From NCBI RefSeq assembly GCF_000213175.1, contig NW_009799101.1, forward strand, positions 4,636,394-4,696,471: a stretch of 60,078 nt of DNA, written 5' to 3'. This document shows positions 1 through 11,480 of the stretch, in pieces. The position numbers and the translations under genes are program-made. The notes below the pieces were generated by a model. It searched no databases. It was given only the letters and a program-made list of their open reading frames with translations, and was not told the origin of the DNA. Origin of the DNA: Neurospora tetrasperma FGSC 2508. Its lineage: Eukaryota > Ascomycota > Sordariomycetes > Sordariales > Sordariaceae. Position 1 is the stretch's first letter; each line of letters starts with the position of its first letter.

Positions 1-14
1 GGGGGGGGGGGGGG
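1..14. repeat. poly-G run at the window edge
   Basis: Fourteen consecutive G residues open the window. It is a simple homopolymer; similar but shorter runs occur elsewhere (10 G at 5881-5890, 13 C at 12251-12263). It does not resemble a fungal telomere repeat (TTAGGG). Confidence 0.9.
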
Positions 15-2406
15 CGGTGGAAGGACCCCGAACACTCAGCTTGTTTGGGCAACCCGGGTCAGAGACCTGAAAGGGTACCTACAAGTCGGGCAGTTCAGGC
101 TATTGCTGCACACGACGAAACACGGCAGAAAGCTGAGGTGATTGTTATTAGGTGCTGATGTGAGCGGCAAGAGAGATGGAGATGGAGATGAGGAAATGCA
201 AGACTGTTTGGCGGATGACAGGGGCCTTCTTCCCCGCGCTAACAGATAAAAGGTAGAAACAGGGGCATCTCTGTTAGTGCATCCTATCCATGTCTCCTTC
301 CCGCTTCTCTTCTCCACAGCCCAGAAATGATCAGCCGCCAGGGGCAGTGGTGGCTGCGGCGCTAAGCCCGATTGAGACCCCACTGACCCCCAACGCTCCC
401 CCGAATCTCCCACATTGAGGAAAAGGAGGGAGCGCCTCATGACGCCTCCAATACGATCCAGGAACCGATTCAACGGCGGAAGGCACGGGAAGACTGAGTG
501 GAAACTCAACTCGGATCAAACAGGAAGGGACAATGTTCAGTTTCTGACACTAACAGGTTTCGTCATCGAAGAAAATCTCATCAAACGCTTTGACCAAGAA
601 AAAGAAAAGAAACTACGAACAACAAAAGAAGGGAAGTTCAATCACGACGAGAACTCAATCCAATCCAATGGATGATACCGTTCAACCAAAGAAACGCCGC
701 GCATCCACGGATCTGACTTTCCTCTCCCCTGCCTCGCTGCCTCCCGCTCCCGGGCCGTTCCCAATGCCGTCCAAGAGATGACAGGACCCAAATGATTGAA
801 TTGGGACAATATTTCCGACGACGAGCAGATACGGACACTGAGTGACAAGGACAACGGCAGAGGCAATGCTCCCCCCAAGAAACGCCCCAAGACGCCCTGG
901 ACTTTGACGCTCCAAAATCTAGTGGCCATGGCGTGATTTTGTCCCTCCTTCGTTTGACCTCAAATCTGCAGGCCATCGCAGGCGGGCCGCGGCTAGATGC
1001 TCGTTTTCAATCGCAGACCTAAGCCAGGAACCAGCAACAACCAAGTACCGTTGAACATGGGATGGTACAACCAGGCAAGCCTCCTTTCACTCATTCCGTC
1101 TCTGCTGTCAACAAGTGCCATACGAGTGTCAACTACGAAAACAATTCACACACCGACTTGTTGACGTGTCGCTCCTTTGCATCACCCACAACACTGGCCT
1201 CCCGGGATTGCACGCAATAAGCAAGCAAGCAAGTAGTAATTGTACCAAAGGTCACCACGGTGACAGGGTGCAATATGATAACGGTGCGTATCAAGATGGA
1301 CATGGATGGATATGATGGAACTGGACGGGACTGGAAACGGGTATGGCTCGCGGTGACTTGGACAGACACACACCACGGCAACACGGATTACGGGCCACGG
1401 ATAGTACCTCCTGTCCCCTCGCTCTCTCTTATTTGGAACTGTGTGAGGCTCCTCCGTCCTTCAGTTGTTCTTTGTGTCGCCGGTGTCATCGTCGGCGTTG
1501 TCGTCGTCGTCAAGATTCACGTACCTGCCTTGGATTTTTCATCCACTCAGTCATGAAAACCTTGAAGGATTCTATTCACAGAAGGGGCAACAGGGCCCGA
1601 GTATCAAGTGGAAGTGGGTGGACAAGTACTCCCATCACACGTTCATTCCCTTCACCCTTCTGGCACATCTTCCAGGTTCCCATCCCATAGATGCCCCCTT
1701 CACAATTCACCGGCATGGCCTATTCGTTCGATCGTAAAGGGGATGGGCTCTCGTGGATCCTGCCGTGCAACTATCGCGGCGAGGATTCTTTCGCCTAACT
1801 CGTCTACCCTTTCCCTTTTTTCCATCAACCACAGGGATTCCTTCCTTCTTTCCTTCTTACACCATTTACTTCAGGGATCTGTATCGCCGTCAAGATTCCG
1901 TCTCCTGGTTGTTGGATCAAGCTGAGCTCTGCCAGCTTGTTGACTTGGTTCCTCCTCTGTGATTCTCACTGTCTGGCACGACGTCACTAAACACCGGCAT
2001 ATCTTATTCCGAACCCAAGGACCCTCCGTCCAAACCATTCACTCAGCCAGCCCCTGCAAACCCGGGACCACATCCACAGAAAGTCTTCGCGGAAAGCAAG
2101 AGATCCATAACCAAGCGATGCCAAACACCATCCGTGCCAAGTGGCTTTCTTGACCGCCGCCGCCGAACCACATGGCGTGGGGGAGGACAAACGATAAACC
2201 CGTCCTCTATCTTTCCCATGTACTCCACGCCTTGTCCATGGGAAAACCCTACTGTTGTTCCAGGCCTATTCTTGCAGTCGTTATCCCAGACACCACGAGG
2301 TGTCTGCAAATGTCAAGAGCGAACCCCGAAAAAAAACCTTTTATCAAGACCAACGCCGCCTGCCACTTCCTCTCCTTTTCGGCCCATGTCTCACACCACC
2401 TGACAC
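15..2406. other. Non-coding stretch upstream of the LrgB-like gene
   Basis: Open frames here are short, overlap on both strands and show no domain, splice pattern or third-position bias. CT-rich sequence (about 1410-1550 and 1790-1870) fits promoter and 5' leader of the gene that starts near 2.4 kb. I see no gene. Confidence 0.6.
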
Positions 2407-2475
2407 ATGCTCAGGTTGACTTTCCCTATAACCCTTTACACGACTCTTCACGCGACTCCACACCCTGGGTCTACC

Positions 2476-4513
2476 ATGGCTTCTACTTTACCATCGGCAC
2501 TTCCTTCGGCAACACCTACATTCGCCATGTGCCTATTCACTTCAGCAACAGCGAGGCAGCGTTACGCCAGGCTGCGGCACTACATGTACAAGCACACACA
2601 GCTATGGGACGGCGTGGTAGCAACTCTGTTAATATGTATGGCACAGCTTATCATAGCTGGTATCGATCTGATGCTGGACAACCATAGCGTGGACTTTCCC
2701 CCTTCGATATTGGCAATGGTTGCCGTCTTCGTCGTCTTATCCGCTTGCGGGTGTGTTATGCCCAGACTGGAGGAGTTGTATCAAAAGCACCTGAGCCGCG
2801 CGGTACGTGTCTTACCCCGGACTGAACTGGCCGAACGCTTTGGCCTCCCCATACTGACATGAGCAGACCAACCTCCTCAACCGACACATGTCCATCGGCT
2901 TCACCATCCCTTTTGTCATGATCTGTCGAGGACCACTTGCTGATGCCCGCACCGTGGGGCTTGTTATTGCTTGCTTCGGTAAGACGCTCGCATTGGACAT
3001 AATGTGGGGGATATGCTAACACAGACAAGTGCTCACGGGAATCGTCAACGTTTTCGCAACGTATCTCCTGGCTTTACCGATTCACTCGTTGATGGTCCGC
3101 TGGAAACGATCATGCACTCTCCCCCGCGAGTCGGATAACATGGAAGTACTTGAAGGTCGCAGGGAACGGTGGAGCTGGATGTCGACAAAGCTGATATTCG
3201 AGCCCAATTCCATGGCCAGCAGCTTCAACTTCGGTGTGTCTTGTTCCGGCGAAGAGAGCGCTTGTGAAGGGACCCGACCCCCGACTTCCCTCGAAAATAC
3301 CTCGCCTACAGTGGTACATGAGACACCGAGGACAGGATTCCGAGGATGGCTTAGCCGAAACCCGATGTTGATTTTGTGTTGGTTCCTGACTTTCGCCGTT
3401 GGGATCCCCCTACGATATGCCGTGCACCGTGACGCCCCTCTTGCGACCTTTCTCCTCTTCGCCACTTGGTTTACTATGCTGGAAATTCAAAGAGCCGTCA
3501 AAAGTGCCGAAGGGCTCGCTCCCTGGATCCGAATCACCCTGACCGGTTCTCTCAACGCCGTACTATGGACTTCGTTTGTCATGATGTCGTATATCTACAT
3601 TGACGCTGCGATTAGTGATCGAGCCTTGGGCAAGATGCTGGACACCTTGCAGACCAAGACAACCCTCTCCCACCTCCTTCTTCATGGTGTCAACGGCGGA
3701 GTCGATGCCGAGGGAAACAAGCTCAACGTATCCATGGCCGCAGGCGATATCGCCCAGTCCATCTTGAATGCCGGTTTGGTGGCCTGGGGCCTAAAACTTT
3801 ATGAATACCGCCGCCAGTTACTCTCCCGCGCCGGGTTGACCGTTCTCATAGTCTCCTCCATTCTCGCCATCGGCAACGTCGCGTTGGGTCCTCTCTTCAC
3901 TCGCGCCATTGGCCTCGGCCCCGCCTCCCGCAACATTGCCTACACTGCTCGCAGCGTCACCATCGCGATGGGCGCCCCGGTCATGATCACAATGGGAGGC
4001 GATGCTAGCCTCAACGCCACCATGGTGGTTATTAGTGGGATCATCTTCCAGATGGGACTGGGGTTTGGGCTTGGTAGCTGGTTGGAACGGACGATTTTCT
4101 CGTGCTTCGTCAAGCAGCAAGAGGCAACTGAGAATACCTCACCCGAACAGTCCAAGGAGAAGCCAGAAGGAGAAGCTAAGACCGAACCTAAGGCGAGCCA
4201 GGCTGAGCTACTCACTGTGCCCGTTCGGCGGTCATTCGACCTCGAGGCTCAACAGGCCCCTACGACAGCGCCTATCATAACTCCACCCGCACAAGGCGAG
4301 GGAATGAACGACCCGCATACGGTAGCGGCTGGTCTGACAATCGGTATCAACTCGGCCGCCATGGGAACTGCATACTTGTATGAAGTCGGAAGTGAGGCAG
4401 CGCCATACTCTGCGCTATCGATGATGGCTCTAGGGGTTATGACAGTTGGGTTCGCAAGTATTAAGCCGTTGGCGGGGTGGGTGGTAGCAAGCGTGGGCGG
4501 GACTATGCCATGA
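2476..4513 (+). CDS. LrgB/CidB-like integral membrane protein (three exons)
   Basis: Proposed exons 2476-2802, 2867-2978 and 3030-4513 give 640 residues. Intron 1 has donor GTACGT and branch CTGAC; intron 2 is 51 nt with branch GCTAAC. The protein has many hydrophobic segments. The C-terminal half carries the LrgB signature: GGDASLNATMVVISG followed by AAGLTIGINSAAMGTAYLYE, matching the bacterial LrgB pattern of a Gly/Ala-rich re-entrant region. Bacterial LrgB/CidB act with holin-like LrgA/CidA, and the plant chloroplast homologue PLGG1 transports glycolate and glycerate; the fungal substrate is not known. A hydrophilic loop rich in Glu and Lys (around 4110-4290) separates the last two membrane blocks. 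The start at 2476 has a perfect ACCATGGC context; an in-frame ATG at 2407 would add 23 residues. Family call is firm; the N-terminus is less so. Confidence 0.85.
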
Positions 4514-5524
4514 TCTTACTACCTACATGACCTAGAACTCGACAACTACATACCGACACGATACCTAAGAACACATGAATACCCATGGACACGATCCTAC
4601 AATATGGCCAGCAACAACGACACCAGATACACGGAAATGAGCGAACAAAAGAATTCCATCGATATAACTCAAATAACCTTACATACAAGAGCTCCTCGTT
4701 GAGCGAGTCGAGCACCCTCTTCTCATTTTCCCGCACATTTCTCTCCATGTTTTCCTAATTGTACATACCTACCACCCCCGTTGCATGATTCGGATGGGTG
4801 TAAGAGCATCATCAAACGGGGTGGAAGCACTGGTTTAACAGGACAGTCACCGCCGCCGCATGGGGCAAAGAAAGGGACAGAAAAGCAGCCAGCAAGGCAA
4901 CCTGGCCAGCTCAGAACTGCACAAAAGATCATTCGGCAAAAGCCAACAACATATCGATTCACAACGGACAATGGGAACAGAAAGGAATGTAAAGGGTATG
5001 ACAAGGAACGAAAGTCATGGTTATGAATCATGCTCTGATGCTCACGATAACGACTATGGTCGGATCACACTTTTCCTTCACTTGGTTTCGGGGACAGAAA
5101 TGGCGTTTTGGTTCGCTTTTTCTTTTTTTCCTTTTGGTCTTTCGGTCAGTCAGTCGGTCGGCACGGTTTCTAGGTGTGTGTTGACTATCGTATCATATAC
5201 CCCATTTCTTAGAACTCTTTGCGGTCGAGCACTGGCTCCCGCGGTTTCTCTTCGTTCGGGTCGTTGCTTATCATCATTTTCCTTTATTCCTACACTTGGC
5301 AGACACCATCAAATGGGTCAAAGTCAAGGATCAAAGGCCATTGGGGGTTCAGGGTTCAACCCGAGTTCGGGCTGACGACATAAAAGTCTGGTGCGCCGCG
5401 GTATTCTGGGGTTTGTCAAGGTAGCTAACAGTTCTACCCATGTCGCTGCCCTGGATACTGGATCTGGGGATGAACACACACACAGATCAGATCTTCTTTT
5501 CTTCGGTGGCTGCTGTCCTCCCTC

Positions 5525-5558
5525 GAATCTCTGGAATCTCTGGAATCTCTGGAATCTC
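5525..5558. repeat. 9-bp tandem repeat, about 3.8 copies
   Basis: The unit GAATCTCTG is repeated without change three times, followed by a partial copy GAATCTC. It is a minisatellite in the 3' flank of the LrgB-like gene. Confidence 0.9.
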
Positions 5559-5690
5559 GATCAAGAAGGTGGCATTACATGAGAAAAACACACACATATA
5601 CATAACATTTCAGCTTATTAGAGTATAGAAATAAACCAAGTATACTTGTTGTATCTTGTTCAATATGGGGGGCATATCATGCATGCACAT

Positions 5691-5710
5691 CATGCATGCA
5701 TGCATGCATG
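5691..5710. repeat. (CATG)5 microsatellite
   Basis: Five perfect self-complementary CATG units, with two more imperfect CATG units just upstream (5678-5686). It could extrude as a hairpin but no function is indicated. Confidence 0.9.
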
Positions 5711-6185
5711 TAAGGACAGAATCTCCGCGAGATGGTATTTATTCACTTCACTTAACATCATCACCTTAGTTCACTCGTCTGCCAATCTTCATCTTTTACT
5801 ATCTGATGTAAATCCCGACAGTTGTTTCTCTTCCTGCGATGCCTCGGATCGAGTCTCTATCACATTTTGGTAGCACCAGAGGGGGGGGGGTTCGGCTATA
5901 ATGTAGGATTCTCGGCATAGTAGTAGCTAACATGGGCATAATGTACCTTACTTACTGTAGGTAGTAGTACATTAGGTACCTTAGGTAAAGTCCATCCATC
6001 CATATCCATGGTATCACGCACGCACACACGCACACACGCACGCAGCTTGCTCAGCCAGACTACCTACCTCTAGACTAGTTTTACATCGATTGTCACCTTT
6101 ACTTTCACGTTCGTTCGTCCTTTCAAGTGTGTAGGTATTTGGCTGTTTGGTTGTTTAGTCTCCTCCCCGTCAAGAAGTTCGATCT

Positions 6186-6188
<3 letters not shown>

Positions 6189-6223
<35 letters not shown>
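6189..6223. repeat. 35-nt poly-T tract
   Basis: An uninterrupted run of 35 T on the plus strand, within CT-rich sequence. On the minus strand it is poly-A about 650 bp beyond the ssp1 stop, too far for a simple poly(A) site; it is best read as a microsatellite. The long Phe-rich open frame across it is an artefact. Confidence 0.9.
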
Positions 6224-6876
6224 CTCTCAGTCTTTTTTTTCCCGTCCGCGCCCGGTTCAGTTCAGTTCAGTTGTCTTTCTTCTGCTTCGTTCCATGTCAA
6301 AATCCAGGCAGGACAGAGTCACTTGAGCTTCGTTTTTTTGGTCATCTCGGCAACTTTGACAATTACCCTGTTGTTTCCCATTTGTACAACACAAATCGGT
6401 TGGATCATTTGTTTGTTTGTCTGTTTGTCTCAAATTGTGAAGGAAATGTTTTATTTTGTCTGCTTTTTTGTTTTCCAACCCCTATCCGGCTGTTTTCTTT
6501 TGGGTCAGTTTCCCCCCAATCAGCACCGTCTTGAGCCAGGAGAAATTGGAATCAGCGTTCCTGGCTGGCCCTCGTTGCCTTCCTTCTTCGTACTGCGTAC
6601 AATAGGTAATCCGACATATCAAAGTTCCAGTGACCGCATAATGGCGTAATGCGTCATCGCGGCCATCATCTTTTGGTCTTCGGTATAAAGAGTCGTGCTC
6701 CCGGTCTCATCCCTCGAATTCCTCCTCTCCTTCGTACCATCGCAAAGCGCCGCGCTAGAAGCAGAACCCCTGATTTGTCTTCTTTCCTACACTGTCATGC
6801 ACGCTCTCAGCGCCCTTTGAAGTTCCTCTCTATCAGAGGTAGTGGTCATGATTTGTTGTCGTGGCGTATCGGGATC

Positions 6877-7868
6877 CTACTCGAGCCTGTACCATTCCCC
6901 AATGTTGGTTGTCAGCAACTTTTGTTCGTCCACGAATGATGTCCGTCTCGCGATGTACTGGTGTCACTCGGTAGTAGTAGCGGCCGTCACCACACACCAC
7001 CAGATAACCGCAATATACGTCCACCTCCAATATACTCTCCGTCCCCTTCACCTTCTTCTTCTGCTGATTCTTCGAGGAAAAGAAATGTCGACTAACCGTT
7101 CAATCAAATGCAACCCACTAGCCGTGTCCACGATGCCGCTGATTTCGCCGGGCTTCAACGCAAAAGCGGCATCCTCAAACTCCTTTTGCATGTCGCCGCG
7201 TCCAAAGTAGCCGAGGTCGCCCCTCTTCCGAGCAGAGGAGCAGTCGGACTCGGTCAGGGCCAGCTCGCCGAGGGAAATGGAGCCGGACTTGATGCGCTGT
7301 TCGAATCCTTGCAGGGTAGTGAGGGCTTCTTGCTTGGTGCGGGTAATCTCGGACTGTCGTTGGTGGTTAGCGACGGCCAGAAAGAGAGAAGGAAAAACAA
7401 AACGAGCGCAGCGAGCAGCCCTCCGCAGGAGCCTCCCTGGAGGGGCCGCCGGAGGCAACAACAAACACCAGGCAGGCACTCCGAGGCAAATTGAAATGGA
7501 CAACGGGGAGGGGACTCACCTCGCGCCAAGAACTGGGCCTCCTGCTCTGGTTGTGCTTGACCAGCAAATGCGCACACCTGATCTTGCCTTGTGGTTGTTG
7601 TTGCTGTTGTTGTTGCTGCTGCTGACTCGTAGGCGAGTGGTACTTGGCCATGTAGATCTTGAGCTTGTCGACGTCGGTGCCCGAGGGCGGCTCCCAGCGA
7701 GAGGTCTTGGTGGCGCTGTTGAAGTAGTAGGGCAGGTTCTTGGATTGCGAGTGGCGGACTTCCCAGTCTTCGGGGAGACCGGTTTCGATGGTCTGGGAGG
7801 GGGGGGAAGGGGGGGTCAGCTCTGTTGTTCTGGATGTTGCGAGTGGTGGGTTGACTTGCGTTGGACAT
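6877..7868 (-). CDS. ssp1: Pin1/Ess1-type parvulin peptidyl-prolyl isomerase with poly-Q linker
   Basis: The product isomerises phospho-Ser/Thr-Pro bonds, acting on proteins such as the RNA polymerase II CTD and mitotic phosphoproteins. Proposed exons on the minus strand: 7868-7860, 7792-7520, 7353-7097 and 6886-6877, giving 182 residues. The WW domain spans residues 9-39 (W13, YYF 25-27, W36, PP 38-39). Ten Gln at 60-69 form the linker. The parvulin domain follows, with the phosphate-binding basic patch (K82, R87, R88), the SDCSSARKRGDLGYFGRG motif around the active-site Cys, and GLHLIERL near the end. Intron 1 (7859-7793) starts with GCAAGT, so it is a GC-AG intron after only three codons. 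The last intron (7096-6887, branch GCTGAC, acceptor TACAG) leaves a 10-nt final exon coding Leu-Glu-stop; if it is retained, the protein instead gains about a dozen basic residues. The poly-Q linker is what Neurospora Ssp1 is known for. Confidence 0.88.
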
Positions 7869-10246
7869 TATGACGGTTTTGGTGGTGGTGGTGGTGGTGG
7901 TGGTTGTAGTGGTGATTGGTTCGTAGGTCGGTTCTGTGAGAGCACGATGCGGTTCGCGGTCAGTAAGTAGCTTAGTCGTCGAGTACTGTAGGCGGGTAGC
8001 CTTGTTGCGGTCGCGATGCTAACGGGGAGAAGGAGGTTCGGGCGCAATTGCGACTCGCGTGATCAAGCAGTGACTGCCCGGCGTCGTGACGTACCTTGAA
8101 CTGCGCAAGTAGAGCTTCAAGGCTGCAAATTAAAATACGACAGAGAGTAAAGATTGAAGATGGGAGGAGAAATGGGCAAAGGGAGAATTGAACTTTTTAG
8201 ATGACCTGGCGGCGGGGGGGAAGGAGGAACAGGCAGAGAAACATCCAGCACTCCGGCCAAGACTCTCCCGGTTCTAGGCAATGGAGCTCTCCATCGTCAG
8301 GGACGTCAGCTTGTCGGCGGCTCCACACCTCACAAGGCACAAAAAGCGGGGACTTTCTCTGGGGGAGCGGGGTCGGGCAAGGGGACAGGTACCGTACCGC
8401 CCGTTGTGTTTTCCGCGATTGGGGATTCGTTCGCGGGGACGGAGCTGTCAGGGGCACCATTTTGGTAGTGTGATGGTGTGTGATGGTGTGGCAAGCCGGG
8501 CCAACAGGTTCTTGTCCTTGTCAACATGTCCTCGTGTGGGTGCCACTGCGATCCTCCGAGTTGGATGAGGGTGCTTGGTCAGCGGCTATTCATATCACCT
8601 TGATGGCTTCGTTTCTCTAGTTGGGAATAATTGAGGTTGAGTTATAGAAGCAACTTTAGCTTTAAGAATAGGTATTTTCGATACAAGTTGTACTAACAAT
8701 TAATCCTGGCTTTTTCTCCTTTGTTCTCATCGAAAAGGTCACAGCTCACGAAACAAAGACTGCGCGACTTTAACTCAATTCCCGAGTACGTAAGTACCGG
8801 CCCGTTGGTTCTCGACAACAGGAACCGAAGCTGCGAACCTGCAGCCCGGTCGTGTGCTGTGTAGCATCGGATGAGCACCATGATCCTCGTCGCCCTCTCA
8901 TGAGCCATCCACACTTCTCGATCCGTCGTCAGTTGCTGCTGCATCGGGACACCCCACGCAACAGTTCCTTGGGGCCTCGTGATTCTCCGTGCATAGAGTG
9001 GGTGCCACACGGACTTGCTGTGCCCTTGAATATTGGGGTCACGGGTGGGCGGGAGGAAGGAGAGGATTTGGAACATCGAGATTGATGTTTTAATCAAAGA
9101 CTATATTACATACTATGATATTTACAAAGGATTATCTATCCCCTCTGGAGCCTCATGATAATTGAGAGGTACTCGTGGTCGACTCAATGACGTCGTTGTG
9201 GATTCCCGTAGTGTGTACATTCTTGTCATTTTGTGTGAGACCTGAAGCCCCTGATGCGCTGTAATGGTGTATCGGTCCCTGTTGACTGCGTCTTGTCCTC
9301 GCCCGTTTACTCGAGACATGACACCAAGAACAAGACACTTTGGGGGAGGAAGCAGGCATGGCGCTCCAGTGAATTGAACTTGACAAGTTTGAATCGAGGC
9401 TGTTTGATACACTCGAGTCTCCGTCGCCAATAAGAAACAACGAATCATGGCTCATGCAAAACCGGGCATCTGAATGGAGGCTTTGCAAAATAATGGTCTG
9501 CAACAAGCAACACTTTTCGGTCTGACTGGCCTGTTACTTGCAGCCTAGAGTCCAGTCCAGTGTTCTGCCCCTGATCTCACCCAAAGCGGCAAGGCGGTGA
9601 AGGGCTTTGGCAGTGGCAGCCATCCTTGTCACCCGGCAGGGCAATTGCAGTTGGCACGACGCTTGGATGGATCCCTCCCTGACCGAACGTGACTGCAGCA
9701 CTCAGGGCATTGCAGTGGGTGGGAGTTGTTGTGCCTCACGCCTTTCTTGGTCATTTCCTAGGCTGGCCTTCCACTTCACCTGCAGTGCCTTTTTTTCATT
9801 TTCCATTTTACATTTTCCACCTCCGGCTTTCCAGCATCTTTTTAAACCATCTTGGGACTCTCATTCTTCCACGGACGAACTTCTTCCTCTTTAGCAACAA
9901 TCGTTCGAACTGCTGAGAAGTATCCAACTGCTGTTACTAGCTTACTTACACTATTCTCAACTTCCACTTGACTACACTAGCAGTTTTTTGCATCCTTCCG
10001 CCACCCGACAAGGAAAGCCAACCAAGCCAATCCTTGAGATCGTCAAGCATTCAATTAGCGATCCGTCCATCCATCCATACATTTCTACCATTCACCCAAC
10101 AACAACAACAACCACCATCAGCACCCACACAAAGGAACGGGCACAACAACATTTTTACTTCATCCCGCCTTTCCACAAAAACACCTTTCAACTTTTACAT
10201 CCACACACAAATATACACACAAAACACACACAACACATCAACCAAA
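7869..10246. other. Divergent intergenic region between ssp1 and rpb9
   Basis: This holds the promoters and 5' leaders of two genes transcribed away from each other. A (GGT)n stretch lies at 7880-7903. CA- and AAC-rich sequence at 10070-10246 is the likely rpb9 leader; it contains an upstream ATG at 9988 whose frame runs past the rpb9 start, a possible translational control. Open frames at 8.2-8.5, 8.7-9.1 and 9.1-9.5 kb lack any coding character. Confidence 0.55.
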
Positions 10247-11480
10247 ATGTCGTCGCCCGCCCCTTCTAGCACCGGTGGCGCCAAGGAGAAGAAGCCCCTT
10301 GAGCAGATCACGTTCCGCTTCTGCTCCGAATGCAGCAACATGCTGTACCCCCGCGAGGCCGAAGACGAAAACAAGCTGCTCTTCACCTGCCGCACCTGCA
10401 ACTTTTCCGAGCCCGCCACGTCGACGTGCATCTACCGCAACATCCTCAACAACGCTGCCGGCGAGACGGCTGGTGTCACGCAAGATGTCGCCTCTGATCC
10501 CACGGTGGGTGTTGTCTCTTCTGTTTCTTCTGCTGCTGTTGGTGATGGTGTCGCCTCGCCTGCGTCGACCTTGCCCCGACCCGCGGACGGATCGACCTAC
10601 ATCTACTGCCAGTGCTGTGGCGTCATTGAGCTGTGTTCGAACCACTTTGCCGCCCCTCCCTCCGACTCCGAAGCCGGCAGCGATTGCGAGTCCCTGTACG
10701 ACCAGATGGCCGCTACCACGATCGACATGAACGACAACAGCCATGTCTGGGCCTCCAACAACAGCAGCGAGAGGGAGGCCATGGGCAGGGTCCGTGCCGA
10801 AGAGTACTTTTACAACTTGGTCGCCTTTGAGGACTACGAAGAAGAGGAGGGCTCCATCGAGTTTGAAAACATGGAGCTCGACGACACCGACATGGACATG
10901 ACAGCATCAAGCCAACTGCCTGTTCAAGTCCCGGCAGCTTAGGAAACGACCGGCAGACGACACATCTCCCGCTCTCACGAGGTTACGACTTTTTGATTTT
11001 ACGGTCACAGCGATTACGGTTACGGCATACCCATTACATCAGGATTATAATACATCTATAATCATGGCGGCGCGAATGTTCTCCCACCTTCGGGATCACA
11101 GCACCCGACACACGACTGGCACACAGCACAGCATAGCACAGCGCATACCCAAAAGTCTCCGTCCGTCTGGTGGCGGGGTCTGGTCCGAGAGGCGATGACC
11201 TGGATTTGGCTTATTCTTGTCATTTGCTCTGGCTTGCATCGAGACTAATCTCTTTTTTTCTTCTTTCGTTTGCTATCTAGCTCCCAAGAGCCATCAAGGA
11301 ATGCCCTGCCTGCCACCACCCGGAAGCTGTCTTCTTCCAGTCACAGCAGCGTACTTCGGAAACCGGAATGGTAAGACTCACTCGCCTGTCTGAGAGGGGC
11401 TCACCAGAGTCATGGGTTAACAACGTTACTTTTAGAAACTTTTCTACGTCTGCTGCGATTGTGGTAATATTTACCAGTAA
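10247..11480 (+). CDS. rpb9: RNA polymerase II subunit Rpb9
   Basis: Rpb9 sits at the jaw of RNA polymerase II and supports start-site choice, fidelity and TFIIS-stimulated cleavage. Exons 10247-10504, 11281-11370 and 11436-11480 give 130 residues, close to yeast (122) and human (125). The N-terminal zinc ribbon has C26/C29 and C48/C51 ([15 protein letters not shown] and [10 protein letters not shown]). The C-terminal TFIIS-like ribbon has C94/C97 in KECPACHH, the conserved [14 protein letters not shown], and C122/C125 in [12 protein letters not shown]. The 776-nt first intron (donor GTGGGT, branch ACTAATC, acceptor TATCTAG) is very long for this genome, and its first 438 nt form an in-frame coding-like extension, listed separately. 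The second intron (11371-11435) is ordinary. The start at 10247 sits in AAAATGTC and gives the expected N-terminus. Confidence 0.93.
10505..10942 (+). other. Open, coding-like first part of rpb9 intron 1 (possible alternative C-terminus)
   Basis: Reading through the exon 1 donor stays in frame for 145 codons to a TAG at 10940-10942. After a low-complexity Val/Ser/Ala lead, the codons are strongly C-ending and the product is specific rather than random: [17 protein letters not shown], then a long acidic tail ([20 protein letters not shown]) with no Lys at all. A transcript that retains or polyadenylates inside the intron would encode a 231-residue protein joining the first Rpb9 zinc ribbon to this tail. 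An alternative is that this is the remnant of another gene's exon. The remaining 338 nt of the intron (10943-11280) look non-coding and include AT-rich stretches such as ATTATAATACATC that could hold a poly(A) signal. Confidence 0.5.

Larger units (their letters stand above)
4514..6876. other. Convergent intergenic region, simple repeats only
   Basis: This lies between the 3' ends of the LrgB-like gene (+) and ssp1 (-). It holds both 3' UTRs and many simple repeats: a 9-bp tandem repeat near 5525, (CATG)5 near 5691, ten G at 5881, CACA/CGCA repeats near 6016-6045 and a 35-T run at 6189. Open frames are dominated by homopolymer translation. I see no gene. Confidence 0.6.

Noticed and set aside
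36-976. Several overlapping open frames on both strands at the left edge
   Set aside because: They overlap each other in conflicting frames, translate to biased composition and have no splice or domain support.
6127-6534. 135-residue open frame with a Phe run
   Set aside because: It exists because of the 35-T tract; flanks show no coding bias.
7277-7873. 198-residue plus-strand frame opposite ssp1
   Set aside because: Antisense shadow of the ssp1 exons; Leu repeats come from the poly-Q codons.
8693-9506. Minus-strand frames of 134 and 117 residues in the ssp1-rpb9 interval
   Set aside because: No recognisable motif, no preferred codon use and no plausible start or splice context.
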